From positions 1 through 37,504 of the forward strand of contig JAKAXG010000002.1 of the NCBI GenBank assembly GCA_021827225.1: DNA of 37,504 bases. Reading direction: 5' to 3'. A program made the position numbers and the translations under genes. Under the pieces are notes generated by a model that ran no database searches, had not been told where the DNA came from, and worked only from the letters and a program-made list of their open reading frames with translations. Shown piece after piece: positions 24,235-31,981 of the stretch. This DNA is from Actinomycetes bacterium (lineage in GTDB: Bacteria > Actinomycetota > Acidimicrobiia > Acidimicrobiales > Palsa-688). The number at the start of each line of letters is the position of its first letter. The first letter of the stretch is position 1.

Positions 24235-24702
24235 ATGCCGGTGCTGCTGGTCCGTCACGCCCACGCCCTGGCCCGGTCCGAGTGGGACGGCGACGACCGG
24301 GAGCGCGAGCTGTCCCAGAAGGGGCACCGCCAGGCCGTCCGGCTGGTACCGGTGCTCACCGAGTTCAAGCCCTCCCGGCTGCTGTCCAGCCCGTACCTGC
24401 GCTGCCTGGACACGGTCCGGCCGCTGGGCCGGGCGCTGGGTCGCCAGGTGGAGAGCGAGGACCGGTTGGCGGAGGGGGCGGGCCGGGCCGCCGTCGAGCT
24501 GGTCCGGTCCCTGCGCGCCGAGGACGCCGTGCTGTGCAGCCACGGCGACGTCATCCCCGACATCCTCGCCGCTCTGGTGCACGACGACGGTGTCGACCTG
24601 GGCGCCCACCCCCGGGTGGAGAAGGCCTCGGTGTGGGTCCTCGACGCCGGCGGCGACCGGTTCACGGCCGCCAGCTACCTGCCCCCGCCGGGCCGTCACT
24701 GA
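24235..24702 (+). CDS. SixA-like histidine phosphatase (MutT1 C-domain-like)
   Basis: 155-residue member of the histidine phosphatase superfamily. The catalytic start LLVRHAHALARSEWDGDDRERELSQKG has Arg7-His8 and the typical ELSQKGHRQA; SSPYLRCLDT is the following conserved Arg-containing loop; and AVLCSHGDVIPD holds the second His. SixA-type phosphatases remove phosphate from phospho-His; the closest logic here is the C-terminal domain of mycobacterial MutT1, whose Nudix half is the separate gene at 22739. It may hydrolyse 8-oxo-dGDP or other diphosphates with the Nudix protein. The ATG is chosen because the family begins directly at the first beta strand and a -10-like hexamer lies 6 bases upstream. 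A longer in-frame start would run through the sortase start region and is rejected. Confidence 0.85.
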   Translation: MPVLLVRHAHALARSEWDGDDRERELSQKGHRQAVRLVPVLTEFKPSRLLSSPYLRCLDTVRPLGRALGRQVESEDRLAEGAGRAAVELVRSLRAEDAVLCSHGDVIPDILAALVHDDGVDLGAHPRVEKASVWVLDAGGDRFTAASYLPPPGRH

Positions 24703-24732
24703 ACCGGGGCGGCGGCCACCCGGGGTGCTCTT

Positions 24733-25557
24733 CTAGCGGCGCCGGCCCCGCCGCTTGGACGCCGCCTGAGGGAGGATGTCGTCGTCGGCCGGGGACCAGG
24801 CCGCGACGGGCACGGACGGCCGCGGCGGCGCCGGCGGGGCGGGAGGGGCGGTGGGGGCCGGGGCCTCGGCCGCCGGTTCGGGGCGCCTGGGTCGGCGCAG
24901 GGGGATGGTCGGCTGTTCGGCCGGCGCCGGGGCCGGCGGGGCCGGGGCGTAACCCGACGACGACAGCCCCGATACCAGACGGCCGCCGCCCATCTCGCCG
25001 GGGCGGCTCAGGCCCTGCAGCGGGCGGGGCGGGCTGAGCGGGGCGGCGCCGGCCGCCTCGGCCGGGCGCAGACCAGCGGGGGGCGGTCCTCCGAGACCGG
25101 CCGGGGCGGACCCGCCGGCACCCAGACCGGCCGGGGCGGACCCGCCGCCCAGGCCCAGACCGCCGCCCGGCCCGCCCGGGCCCATCAGCCCGGAGCCCAG
25201 CAGGCTGGGCCGCGGCGCCGGCCGGGGGCCGGCCGGAGGGGGGGTCAACGGCGCCGGCCGGGGACCGGCCGGAGGGGCGGCCATCGGCGCCGGCCGGGGA
25301 GCCGGGGCGGACCCGACGGGGCCGGTCGACACCGGCCCGGATCCGCCCGCCTGAGGAGGGGTGGCGGGCGCCGCCGGGGCCGGCCGGGGATCGTCAGCGG
25401 CGGCCGCCGCCGGCCGGTCGGCGCCGGTGGTCGGGGCCTCCGCGTCGCGCAGGGCGTCGGCCAGGGTCGCCTCCAGCGCCCGACGGTCGAAGGGCTTGAA
25501 GGGCTCGTCGCCCTCCTTCGCAGCGGGTGACGTCCAGGGCTCGGCCATGTGTGCCAT
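24733..25557 (-). CDS. Pro/Ala/Gly-rich low-complexity protein, function unknown
   Basis: 274 residues, almost all predicted disordered. A short N-terminal part (EPFKPFDRRALEATLADALRDAE) can form a helix and is the only ordered-looking section. The middle holds repeats, PPAGPRPAP (two adjoining copies) and GGSAPAGLG (two copies plus a diverged third), and the end is strongly basic (SKRRGRRR). No signal peptide or membrane helix is seen. The repeats read across at the DNA level (25086-25290), so they probably arose by slippage. It lies 64 bases downstream of the DUF2342 gene, with a sigma-70-like promoter of its own. A linker, scaffold or nucleic-acid-binding role is possible but not supported by any recognised domain. 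The ATG at 25548 is an alternative start. Confidence 0.55.
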   Translation of the reverse strand: MAHMAEPWTSPAAKEGDEPFKPFDRRALEATLADALRDAEAPTTGADRPAAAAADDPRPAPAAPATPPQAGGSGPVSTGPVGSAPAPRPAPMAAPPAGPRPAPLTPPPAGPRPAPRPSLLGSGLMGPGGPGGGLGLGGGSAPAGLGAGGSAPAGLGGPPPAGLRPAEAAGAAPLSPPRPLQGLSRPGEMGGGRLVSGLSSSGYAPAPPAPAPAEQPTIPLRRPRRPEPAAEAPAPTAPPAPPAPPRPSVPVAAWSPADDDILPQAASKRRGRRR

Positions 25558-25577
25558 ATCGGCAGCGGGGCGCGGAC

Positions 25578-25606
25578 CCCTTAGGGGCCTTCGGCGCCTT
25601 CGTCAA
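25578..25606 (-). promoter_or_regulatory. Candidate sigma-70-type promoter of the Pro/Ala-rich gene
   Basis: On the minus strand TTGACG and TAAGGG are separated by exactly 17 bases, about 21 bases before the ATG at 25557. It lies in the 64-base gap after the DUF2342 gene and is the clearest two-part promoter in the window. Confidence 0.45.
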
Positions 25607-25621
25607 CCGGGGGGAAATCGG

Positions 25622-26884
25622 CTACTGCGGGGGGTCGGTGTCGATCTCCAGCCGGGCCAGCCACAGTCCCGGCGCGGCCAGCTCCGCCGGGGTGGGCAGC
25701 TCCCGCTCCGACCGCCACAGCTGGGCGAGCCCCTCGGTCCCGGCCCGCTCGAGGACGCCGTGCACGAAGGCCTGGCCGTGCTCGTACTCATCGGCGCCGA
25801 GGGCCACACCGAAGAGCTGGCCGAGCACCCTGGCGCCCGGGCTCTCCTCCAGGCGGTGGCGCCGAAGCGCCTCGGTCAGCGGCCCGTACGAGGCGATCAG
25901 GCGCCGGCCCACGCTGTCCATGACGTGATCGACGTATCCCACCACCGCGGCGAGCACGGCCCGCAGCGGCGCCTGGATCCGCCGCTGGGCGTCGTTCTGC
26001 ATCTCCTCGACCAGGTTGGCCGGGTCGCCGAAGGCGGCCTGCAGCCCGGCCATGTCGCTCAGGTCGATCCCCGCTATCCGCTCCTCCAGGGCCTGCGAGC
26101 TGGGGGTGAACGCGTCGACGTAGGCGCCGATGAGCTCCTCGAGGCGGGCCCGGACGTGCGGCCGGGCGAGCACCGCGTGATTGGTGGTCTCCCGCAGGCA
26201 GATCCACATCCGCACGTCGTCGGCCGCCAGGCTCCAGTCGGAGGCGAAGCGGTCGATGGTCTGCGGCACCAGCAGCACCTCCCGGCCGGCCGGGCGGGGC
26301 ATCGGCAGGTCGTACTGGCCCATGGCCCGGCTGGCCAGCTGACCGACCATGGAGCCGGACTGCAGCCCGAACAGGAACGGCCCGAGCACCTGCGGGAGGC
26401 TGGAGAAGAGGCGGGCCATGGGGTCCTCCTCGGCCCCCGGCTCGGGCGCCGCCCCGCCGAACAGCCCGGCCAGCGGGTTGGTCGCCCCGCCCTCCCCGGG
26501 CGCCCCCGCCGGGGGCGCCATCCGGAGGGCCAGCCGCTCGAGCAGCGGCTTCCAGTGCTCGAGGGTGCGCAGGGCCCACTGGCTGGGCGAGACCGCCGTG
26601 ACGCTCAGCACCCCCCCCGGGGAGACGGTCAGGCCGGTAGCCTCCGACACGTGCATCTCGGCCACCCGGATCAGCTCCTCCAGGCGGACCCGGGACACCG
26701 GGTCGGGGTTGGCTTCCGGCTGGCCGCCGGCCGCCGCCCACTGGGCCATCTGCCGGGCTATCTCCCAGTTGAGCGGACCCTGGCTGGTGAAGAACCGGGC
26801 CAGGTTGCGCATGAGCTCACCGAGGGGCCCGCTCTCGAACGGGCCGCCGGCGCCGAATCCCTCGGGCGTGCTCACCGGCTCCAC
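25622..26884 (-). CDS. DUF2342 (zincin-like, F420-associated) family protein
   Basis: 420 residues of the actinobacterial DUF2342 family, often annotated as a zinc-dependent metalloprotease or F420-biosynthesis-associated protein, with no proven function. Recognition rests on NWEIARQMAQW, the PSQWALRTLEHWKPLLERLA block, LFSSLPQVLGPFLFGLQSGSMVGQLASRAMGQYDLPMPR, and the motif region MWICLRETTNH. In putative metalloproteases the last is HExxH-like; here it reads Arg-Glu-Thr-Thr-Asn-His, so the first His is missing and enzymatic activity is doubtful. In Mycobacterium the relative lies beside a PDZ/Lon-type protease, whose homologue is found here 5 kb downstream. The GTG start at 26884 (or 26875) has no ribosome site. 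It diverges from the epimerase-like gene. Confidence 0.72.
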   Translation of the reverse strand: MEPVSTPEGFGAGGPFESGPLGELMRNLARFFTSQGPLNWEIARQMAQWAAAGGQPEANPDPVSRVRLEELIRVAEMHVSEATGLTVSPGGVLSVTAVSPSQWALRTLEHWKPLLERLALRMAPPAGAPGEGGATNPLAGLFGGAAPEPGAEEDPMARLFSSLPQVLGPFLFGLQSGSMVGQLASRAMGQYDLPMPRPAGREVLLVPQTIDRFASDWSLAADDVRMWICLRETTNHAVLARPHVRARLEELIGAYVDAFTPSSQALEERIAGIDLSDMAGLQAAFGDPANLVEEMQNDAQRRIQAPLRAVLAAVVGYVDHVMDSVGRRLIASYGPLTEALRRHRLEESPGARVLGQLFGVALGADEYEHGQAFVHGVLERAGTEGLAQLWRSERELPTPAELAAPGLWLARLEIDTDPPQ

Positions 26885-26981
26885 CCCCGTCCCGGGGCGG
26901 CTGCCGCCCGAAACACCCGCCGGGCCGGCTCTGCAAAACCTTCACTGGCCCGCGGAACACTCATTGGGGCATCGTAGGGCG

Positions 26982-28145
26982 GTGTCGACCGTTGTGGTCA
27001 CCGGTGTGGCCGGTTCGCTCGGAACCCGGGTGGTGCCGCTGCTCCTGGCCCGCCCCGACGTCGAGCGCGTCGTCGGGATCGACCTGGTGCCACCCGGCGC
27101 CGCCGACCCCCGCCTCGAGGTCCGGGTCATGGACCTGGCCGCCCGGCCCGCCCCCGGAGACCCGGAGATGGTGCAGGCGCTGCGGGGCGCCTCCTCGGTC
27201 ATCCACCTGGCCTGGCGCGCCGACGACCGGCGCGGCGCCGACCCGGCCGGGACCGCCGCCGCCAACCGCCGGGCGCTGACCCGGGTGCTCGACGCCGCCG
27301 AGAAGGCCGGGGTCGGATCGGTCGTGCATCTGTCGAGCGCCACCGTCTACGGCGCCTGGCCGGACAACAAGATCCCCCTCACCGAGGACGAACGGATACG
27401 CCCGAACCCCGAGTTCCCCTTCGCCGTGTCCAAGGCCGAGGCGGAGCGGGCGGTGGCCGAGTGGGCGGACGGCCATCCGGCGGTGCCGGTGGCGGTGCTG
27501 CGCCCGGCGGTGACGGTCGGGCCGGGGGAGCGGCCGCTCTACCAGGCTCTGGGGATCACCCGCTCTCCCGGCTCCGGCGACGGCGGCCGGCCGGTGCAGT
27601 ACCTCCACGTGGACGACCTGGCGTCGGCGGTGATCCTGGCGTGGGAGCGGCGCCTGACGGGCATCTACAATGTGGCGCCCGACAGCGGCATCCCCGAGGA
27701 GCAGGCCCGGGCCCTGGCCGGCGGCGTGGCCCGGGTGACCCTCCCCCAGAGGCTGGCGGTGACCGTCTCCTCCGTCGGTTGGCGACTGTGGCGCAAGGGC
27801 GTTCCCGTGGAGGCCCGGGCCTACGCCGACCATCCCTGGGTGGTGGCCCCCGACCGCCTGAAGGCGGCCGGTTGGGTTCCCGGCCACTCCAGCGAGGAGG
27901 CCCTGGTGGCGACCGACGAGCGCCTGCACTGGGACGACCTGCCCCCCGGCCGGCGCCAGAACTACAACCTCATCATCGCCCTGGTGGTGCTGGTGGCCAC
28001 CGGGGCCGGAGCCGCGGTGGGGGTGGAGGCGCTGCGCCGGCGGCGGGCGGCCCGGGCGGCGACGCGCCCGGCCGGCCCTAGCCTTCGTCGGCTGGCTCGC
28101 TGGCCAGGCGGACCGAGGTCTGTACCGTCCGGCCGCCGTCGATGA
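26982..28145 (+). CDS. SDR-family epimerase/dehydratase-like protein with a C-terminal membrane helix
   Basis: 387 residues of extended short-chain dehydrogenase type. The cofactor loop is VVVTGVAGSLG (GxxGxxG, residues 8-14), with the acidic GIDLVPP after beta-2, and HLSSATVYG is the usual Ser/Thr strand. The catalytic YxxxK reads F-A-V-S-K (Phe147, Lys151), so the Tyr is missing and normal SDR chemistry is unlikely unless another residue takes over. A membrane helix follows at about 330-350 (LIIALVVLVATGAGAAVGV), then a basic tail. The GTG start is the first strand's Val; CATCGT lies 6 bases upstream. Its last 68 bases overlap the C-terminus of the convergent HtrA-like gene, and the basic tail looks like a reading-frame extension. 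Confidence 0.8.
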   Translation: MSTVVVTGVAGSLGTRVVPLLLARPDVERVVGIDLVPPGAADPRLEVRVMDLAARPAPGDPEMVQALRGASSVIHLAWRADDRRGADPAGTAAANRRALTRVLDAAEKAGVGSVVHLSSATVYGAWPDNKIPLTEDERIRPNPEFPFAVSKAEAERAVAEWADGHPAVPVAVLRPAVTVGPGERPLYQALGITRSPGSGDGGRPVQYLHVDDLASAVILAWERRLTGIYNVAPDSGIPEEQARALAGGVARVTLPQRLAVTVSSVGWRLWRKGVPVEARAYADHPWVVAPDRLKAAGWVPGHSSEEALVATDERLHWDDLPPGRRQNYNLIIALVVLVATGAGAAVGVEALRRRRAARAATRPAGPSLRRLARWPGGPRSVPSGRRR

Positions 28146-29430
28146 AGGTGATGGGCACCTTCTGGCCCGGGTCCAGCTTGACCATGGCCGCCACCAGCGT
28201 CCCGGTCGAGGTCATGGGGCTCCCGTTGAGGGAGGTGATGATGTCGTGGGCCCGCAGGCCGGCCCGGGCGGCCGGGCTGCCGGGGGACACCAGCCCGGCC
28301 TCCACCCCGCCGTTCAGGTGCAGCTGGTGGGCCATCACGGTGGGGACGTCCTCGGCGTCGCTCACCCCCAGCCACGGGTGGGAGACCCGCTGGCGGTTGA
28401 TGAGCTGGCTGGCCACCCTGTTCGCCTCGTCGATGGGCACGGCGAAGGTGACCTCCTGGTCGGCGGTGTCCACCGGGTTGACGTTGACCGTGATGCCGAC
28501 GACCCGCCCGTACTGATCGAGGAGCGGTCCGCCGGCCGCCTCGGGGGTGATGGCCGGCATGGTCACGGCGATCAGGCTGTCGAGGTCCGAGCCGTCCGTC
28601 AGGTTCACGGTGCGGTCCTCGGCGCTGACCGACCCGGCCGACAGCGACCCGCCGGCGAGGGTGCGGGCGCCGACCGCCATCACCGGATCGGCCTCCCGCA
28701 GATCGGCCACCGTGCCCGTCGCCGCCGGGATGTCATTGGCCAGGTCGGGTACCCGGAGCAGGGCCAGGCCGCTCAGCGGATCGTCTCCGACCACCGTGGC
28801 CCGGACCGACTCCCCGGATAGGAAGGTGACGGTCACCGCCCCCTTGTAGCCGGCGGCCCGGTCGGCCGCGAAGAGGGACCGGTCGGTCAGCACGAAGGCG
28901 GTGTTGCCGTCGGTCTCCAGTACCACCAGCCCCGACCCCTGCTGGGGGCCGGACGGTCCGTCCACCGAGACGCTCACGACCGAGGCGGCGACGGACTCCT
29001 CGACGGCCGCCCAGTTCGTCGACGTACCCGCCGCCTCGGCCAGCGACACCGCCGGCGTGCTGGGCAGCACGGACCGCACGATGGTGGTCCTGTGGTTCCA
29101 CCAGCCGCTGGCCGCCCCCACCCCTGAGGCGGTGAGCGCTCCGACCATCCCGGCGATCACCGCCACCGCGCACGTACGGGCCAGACCCGGGTGTTCGGCC
29201 AGGGCGCCGCTGAAGCGCCGCCGGCCCCCGGCCGGGCTGGCGCCCGCCGAAGAGAACTCCGCTTTGGCCGCCGCGGCCTCCGACGGGTGCCGCCACAGCC
29301 GATCCTCTGGCGGCAGCCAGGCGTAGAGGGGACCCTCGTCGTCTCCGCCGTCGATCGGCCCCTGGTCCGCAGAGCCGGGATGGAAGTCCACGGACTTCGA
29401 GCCTAACGACGGCGCCGTCGCGTTGGTCAT
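28078..29430 (-). CDS. Membrane-anchored HtrA-like protein with PDZ domain, catalytic triad lost
   Basis: 450 residues. A cytoplasmic N-terminus (LPPEDRLWRHPSE, a motif common in actinobacterial HtrA proteins) is followed by one membrane helix (about 86-106), a trypsin-like fold (about 140-340) and a PDZ domain (about 350-445; WLGVSDAED, GSPAARAGLRAHDIITSLNGSPM). The fold is clear from GSGLVV, VVGDDPLSGLALLRV and GGPLLDQYGRVVGI, but all three catalytic positions differ: the His site reads LTDRSLF (Ser), the Asp site SGLALL (Gly221), and the Ser site EAAGGPL (Ala299). It is therefore probably a pseudoprotease that binds rather than cuts, with an intact peptide-binding PDZ. The ATG at 29430 is chosen because sequence upstream is not conserved and moaE begins divergently 49 bases away. 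A long open frame before it is rejected. Confidence 0.82.
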   Translation of the reverse strand: MTNATAPSLGSKSVDFHPGSADQGPIDGGDDEGPLYAWLPPEDRLWRHPSEAAAAKAEFSSAGASPAGGRRRFSGALAEHPGLARTCAVAVIAGMVGALTASGVGAASGWWNHRTTIVRSVLPSTPAVSLAEAAGTSTNWAAVEESVAASVVSVSVDGPSGPQQGSGLVVLETDGNTAFVLTDRSLFAADRAAGYKGAVTVTFLSGESVRATVVGDDPLSGLALLRVPDLANDIPAATGTVADLREADPVMAVGARTLAGGSLSAGSVSAEDRTVNLTDGSDLDSLIAVTMPAITPEAAGGPLLDQYGRVVGITVNVNPVDTADQEVTFAVPIDEANRVASQLINRQRVSHPWLGVSDAEDVPTVMAHQLHLNGGVEAGLVSPGSPAARAGLRAHDIITSLNGSPMTSTGTLVAAMVKLDPGQKVPITFIDGGRTVQTSVRLASEPADEG

Positions 29431-29467
29431 CGGGCGGTGGCGGGCCACGCCTGTGCCCGACTCGTCG

Positions 29468-29473
29468 TAGCAT
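29468..29473 (+). promoter_or_regulatory. Candidate -10 element for moaE (leaderless)
   Basis: TAGCAT ends 6 bases before the GTG at 29480. GGAGGA occupies those 6 bases and so is too close to the GTG to be a normal ribosome site. Confidence 0.45.
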
Positions 29474-29479
29474 GGAGGA

Positions 29480-29959
29480 GTGAGCGGATATGAACAGGAA
29501 CCCCGGCAGGGAGAGCCGGTCTGGGTGGCGCTGACCGCCTCGGCCCTCTCGCTCGACCGGGCGACCACCTGGGTGCGCAGGGATGACTGCGGGGCGGTCG
29601 TCGTCTTCGGGGGGACGGTTCGCGACCACGCCGAGGGCCGTCCCGACGTCGTGGAGCTCGAGTACGAGGCGTACGCCGGCCAGGTCGAGCCCCGCCTGTC
29701 GAAGATCGCGGCCACGGCCATGGACAAGTGGCCGGGGGTCGGGCGCACGGTGATCTGGCACCGCATCGGGACGCTGGCCGTCGGGGAGTACTCGGTGGTG
29801 GTGGCGGTGTCCGCCGCCCACCGCGGCGAGGCCTTCGAAGCCGCCCGGTTCTGCATCGACACGGTGAAGTCGTCGGTCCCCATATGGAAGCGCGAGCGCT
29901 GGTCGGGCGGCGACGACTGGGGCCTGGACGCCCACGAGGTCGCCGAGGTGGGCCCGTGA
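29480..29959 (+). CDS. moaE: Molybdopterin synthase catalytic subunit
   Basis: The large subunit that, with thiocarboxylated MoaD, adds sulfur to precursor Z to form molybdopterin. The 159-residue protein carries FGGTVRDHAEGRPDVVELEYEAY, the RIGTLAVGEYSVVVAVSAAHRGEAF stretch with His114-Arg115, and KSSVPIWKRE with Lys130 and Lys137, the expected active-site lysines. Length is normal. No moaD or other moa gene is in the window, so it stands alone as in some actinobacteria with scattered moa genes. The GTG is supported by the family start (VWVALTASALSLD begins the first strand) and by TAGCAT 6 bases upstream. The next gene overlaps its stop (GTGA). Confidence 0.93.
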   Translation: MSGYEQEPRQGEPVWVALTASALSLDRATTWVRRDDCGAVVVFGGTVRDHAEGRPDVVELEYEAYAGQVEPRLSKIAATAMDKWPGVGRTVIWHRIGTLAVGEYSVVVAVSAAHRGEAFEAARFCIDTVKSSVPIWKRERWSGGDDWGLDAHEVAEVGP

Positions 29960-30312
29960 TCGCCTCCTCCAGCACCGTGCTGTCCAACCTGGCCTACCTG
30001 ATCGGAGCGGTGGTGGTGGCCGTCATCGGCGGCCTGCTGGTGTGGCTGCGGCACCGTCAGCCGAAGTCGGTGGACGCCAACATGGCCTCGTTCCGGAAGG
30101 GGCTCAGCGCCCTGGCTCCCGATCCCCGGTCGACTCCCGGCGCCACCATCAAGCGGTCCGAGCAGGCCCGGGTGCGACCGGCGCCGATCGGCCTGACCCA
30201 CGTGAAGCTCGAGACCGCCGCCGCCGCAAGGGCGGGCGCGCTCGGCGAGTCGACACCTGACGGAGCCGCCGAACCGGTGGCCGGTGAACGGGCGGGTGGC
30301 TACCCTGGCTAG
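29956..30312 (+). CDS. Small single-span membrane protein, function unknown
   Basis: 118 residues with an N-terminal membrane helix (LAYLIGAVVVAVIGGLLVWLR, about 12-32) followed by a basic, mostly disordered cytoplasmic tail (SVDANMASFRKGLSALAP, then Arg/Pro/Ala-rich). It is translationally coupled to moaE through GTGA and its tail overlaps the MreB start by 29 bases in a different frame. The placement just before mreB is worth noting: small membrane proteins next to moaE are also common in other actinobacteria. No known domain is recognised; a membrane anchor or scaffold is only a guess. Confidence 0.65.
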   Translation: MIASSSTVLSNLAYLIGAVVVAVIGGLLVWLRHRQPKSVDANMASFRKGLSALAPDPRSTPGATIKRSEQARVRPAPIGLTHVKLETAAAARAGALGESTPDGAAEPVAGERAGGYPG

Positions 30313-31303
30313 GGACCTCGCCATCGACCTGGGCACCGCCAACACCCTCGTGTACTCGCGGGGCCGGGGCATCGTGCTCAACGAGCCGACCGTCATCGCC
30401 TTGAACTCGCGCAGCCAGGAAGTGCTGGCCATGGGCCACGAGGCGTGGCAGATGATCGGCCGGACCCCCGGCTACATCGTGGCGGTACGCCCGCTGCGCA
30501 AGGGGGCCATCACCGACTTCGACATCACGCAGCGGATGATCCGCCTGCTGCTCCAGCGCGCCGGGGTGTCCCGGTTCAACCGGCCCCGGGTGCTGATCTG
30601 CGTGCCCTCCGCCATCACCGAGGTCGAGCGGCGGGCGGTGGAGGAGGCGGCCAGGGGAGCCGGCGCCAACGGCGCCTACCTGATCGAGCAGCCGATGGCC
30701 GCCGCCATCGGCGCCGGCCTGCCGATCCACGAACCGCTCGGCAACATGGTGGTGGACGTCGGCGGCGGCACCACCGAGACGGCGGTGATCTCGCTCGGCG
30801 GGATCGTCGCCCTCGAGGCCATCCGGGTGGGCAGCTTCGACATCGACGCGTCGATCCAGTCCTACGTCCGCCGGGAGTACGGCATCGCCGTAGGGGAGCG
30901 CACGGCCGAGGAGATCAAGCTGGCCATCGGGTCGGCGTGGCCGTCCGAGCGTGACACCGTCAAGGCCGAGGTCCGGGGCCGGGACCTGATGTCCGGGCTG
31001 CCGAAGACCGTCATCCTCGCCCCGGAGGAGGTCCGCGAGGCCATCGAGGAGCAGGTCGGCGCCATCGTCGAATCGGTGGTGAAGTGTCTGGGCAACTCCC
31101 CGCCGGAACTGGCCCAGGATCTGATCAGCCAGGGCATCCACCTGGTCGGCGGCGGCGGGATGCTGGCCGGCCTGGACCGGCGGATAGAGGCGGAGACGTC
31201 CCTGCCCGTGAACCTGGTGGAGGCGCCGCTCGAGTGCGTCGTTCTCGGCGCCGGCAAGTGCCTGGAAGAGTTCGAGGCGGTCAAAGACCTGTTCATGAAG
31301 TAG
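30284..31303 (+). CDS. mreB: MreB / actin-like cell shape protein
   Basis: 339-residue bacterial actin that organises sidewall peptidoglycan synthesis. The first phosphate loop DLAIDLGTANTLVYSRGRG, the second VVDVGGGTTETAVISLGG and the adenosine motif LVGGGGMLAGLD are all present, as are LNEPTVIAL, RPLRKGAITDFDI and CVPSAITEVERRAV. No mreC or mreD follows, unlike most bacteria; the next gene is on the opposite strand. MreB occurs in only some actinobacteria, where DivIVA mainly drives growth; both are in this window. The start could be GTG 30284 or GTG 30296; both overlap the preceding gene. Spore-associated roles are known for Streptomyces MreB. Confidence 0.9.
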   Translation: MNGRVATLARDLAIDLGTANTLVYSRGRGIVLNEPTVIALNSRSQEVLAMGHEAWQMIGRTPGYIVAVRPLRKGAITDFDITQRMIRLLLQRAGVSRFNRPRVLICVPSAITEVERRAVEEAARGAGANGAYLIEQPMAAAIGAGLPIHEPLGNMVVDVGGGTTETAVISLGGIVALEAIRVGSFDIDASIQSYVRREYGIAVGERTAEEIKLAIGSAWPSERDTVKAEVRGRDLMSGLPKTVILAPEEVREAIEEQVGAIVESVVKCLGNSPPELAQDLISQGIHLVGGGGMLAGLDRRIEAETSLPVNLVEAPLECVVLGAGKCLEEFEAVKDLFMK

Positions 31304-31315
31304 GTCGGCGGGTGC

Positions 31316-31981
31316 TCAGTCGCCGCCTTGCTGGCGGCCGGTGAGATCCTCCGCCGCCTGGCGCACCTGCCAGTCCCGGTCGGTGAGGGCCCGCTCGAGG
31401 GCGGCGTCGACCTGCGGTCCTTCGAAGGCGGCCAGGGCCAGCACCGCCCGCCGGCGCACCGCCGGCTTGTCGGCCATGGCGGACAGGACGGCGTCCAGGG
31501 CGGCGTCGTCGCCGACGGCGCCGAGGGCGGCCACCGCCGCCTCCCGGCACAGCGGGTCGCCGTGGTCGCGCGCCACCCGGTCCAGAGCGGCCACCGCCGG
31601 GCCGCCGGCGGCCGCCGGGCCCAGCTCCCCCAGCCCGAAGCACGCCGCTTCCACCACCGCGGCCACCGGGTCGTCGAGGAGGGCGACGGCTGCGTCGACC
31701 GCCGCTCCGCCGGCCGTCGCTCCAGCGGCGACGGCGGCCAGTTCGCCGGCCCGGGCCCGCACTGCCGGCTCGGGGTCCCCGGCCGCCGCCACCACGTCGG
31801 CCGGTTCGAGCTGGCCCAGGCGGGCCAACGCTCCCAGCGCCGTGGCCCGCACCGCGCCCTCGCCGTCGAGCAGCCCGGCCCGGGCGGCGGCCACGTCCCC
31901 GGCGTGGCCGGCCAGGGCCACCGCCCGCCGGCGGGCCGTGGCGTCGGTCCGGGGGCCGGCCGGGCGGGCCGGCTCGCTCAA
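31316..31981 (-). CDS. HEAT-repeat protein
   Basis: 221 residues of consecutive helical repeats of about 31-33 residues (for example RATALGALARLGQLEPADVVAAAGDPEPAVRARAGELAAVA and VEAACFGLGELG). HEAT-repeat proteins are protein-binding platforms and some are lyases for phycobilins; the Ala-rich, Asp-Pro-containing turns here are generic. The TTG start at 31981 is favoured because it overlaps the upstream gene's stop (TTGA), repeating the ppk1-Nudix arrangement. A GTG at 32020 would add 13 residues. It forms a two-gene minus-strand unit with the small membrane protein before it, and is convergent with mreB, ending 12 bases from it. Confidence 0.78.
   Translation of the reverse strand: MSEPARPAGPRTDATARRRAVALAGHAGDVAAARAGLLDGEGAVRATALGALARLGQLEPADVVAAAGDPEPAVRARAGELAAVAAGATAGGAAVDAAVALLDDPVAAVVEAACFGLGELGPAAAGGPAVAALDRVARDHGDPLCREAAVAALGAVGDDAALDAVLSAMADKPAVRRRAVLALAAFEGPQVDAALERALTDRDWQVRQAAEDLTGRQQGGD

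Noticed and set aside
29431..30432. N-terminal extension of the HtrA-like frame
   Set aside because: It overlaps moaE and the start of mreB on the other strand and has no conserved sequence before the chosen Met.
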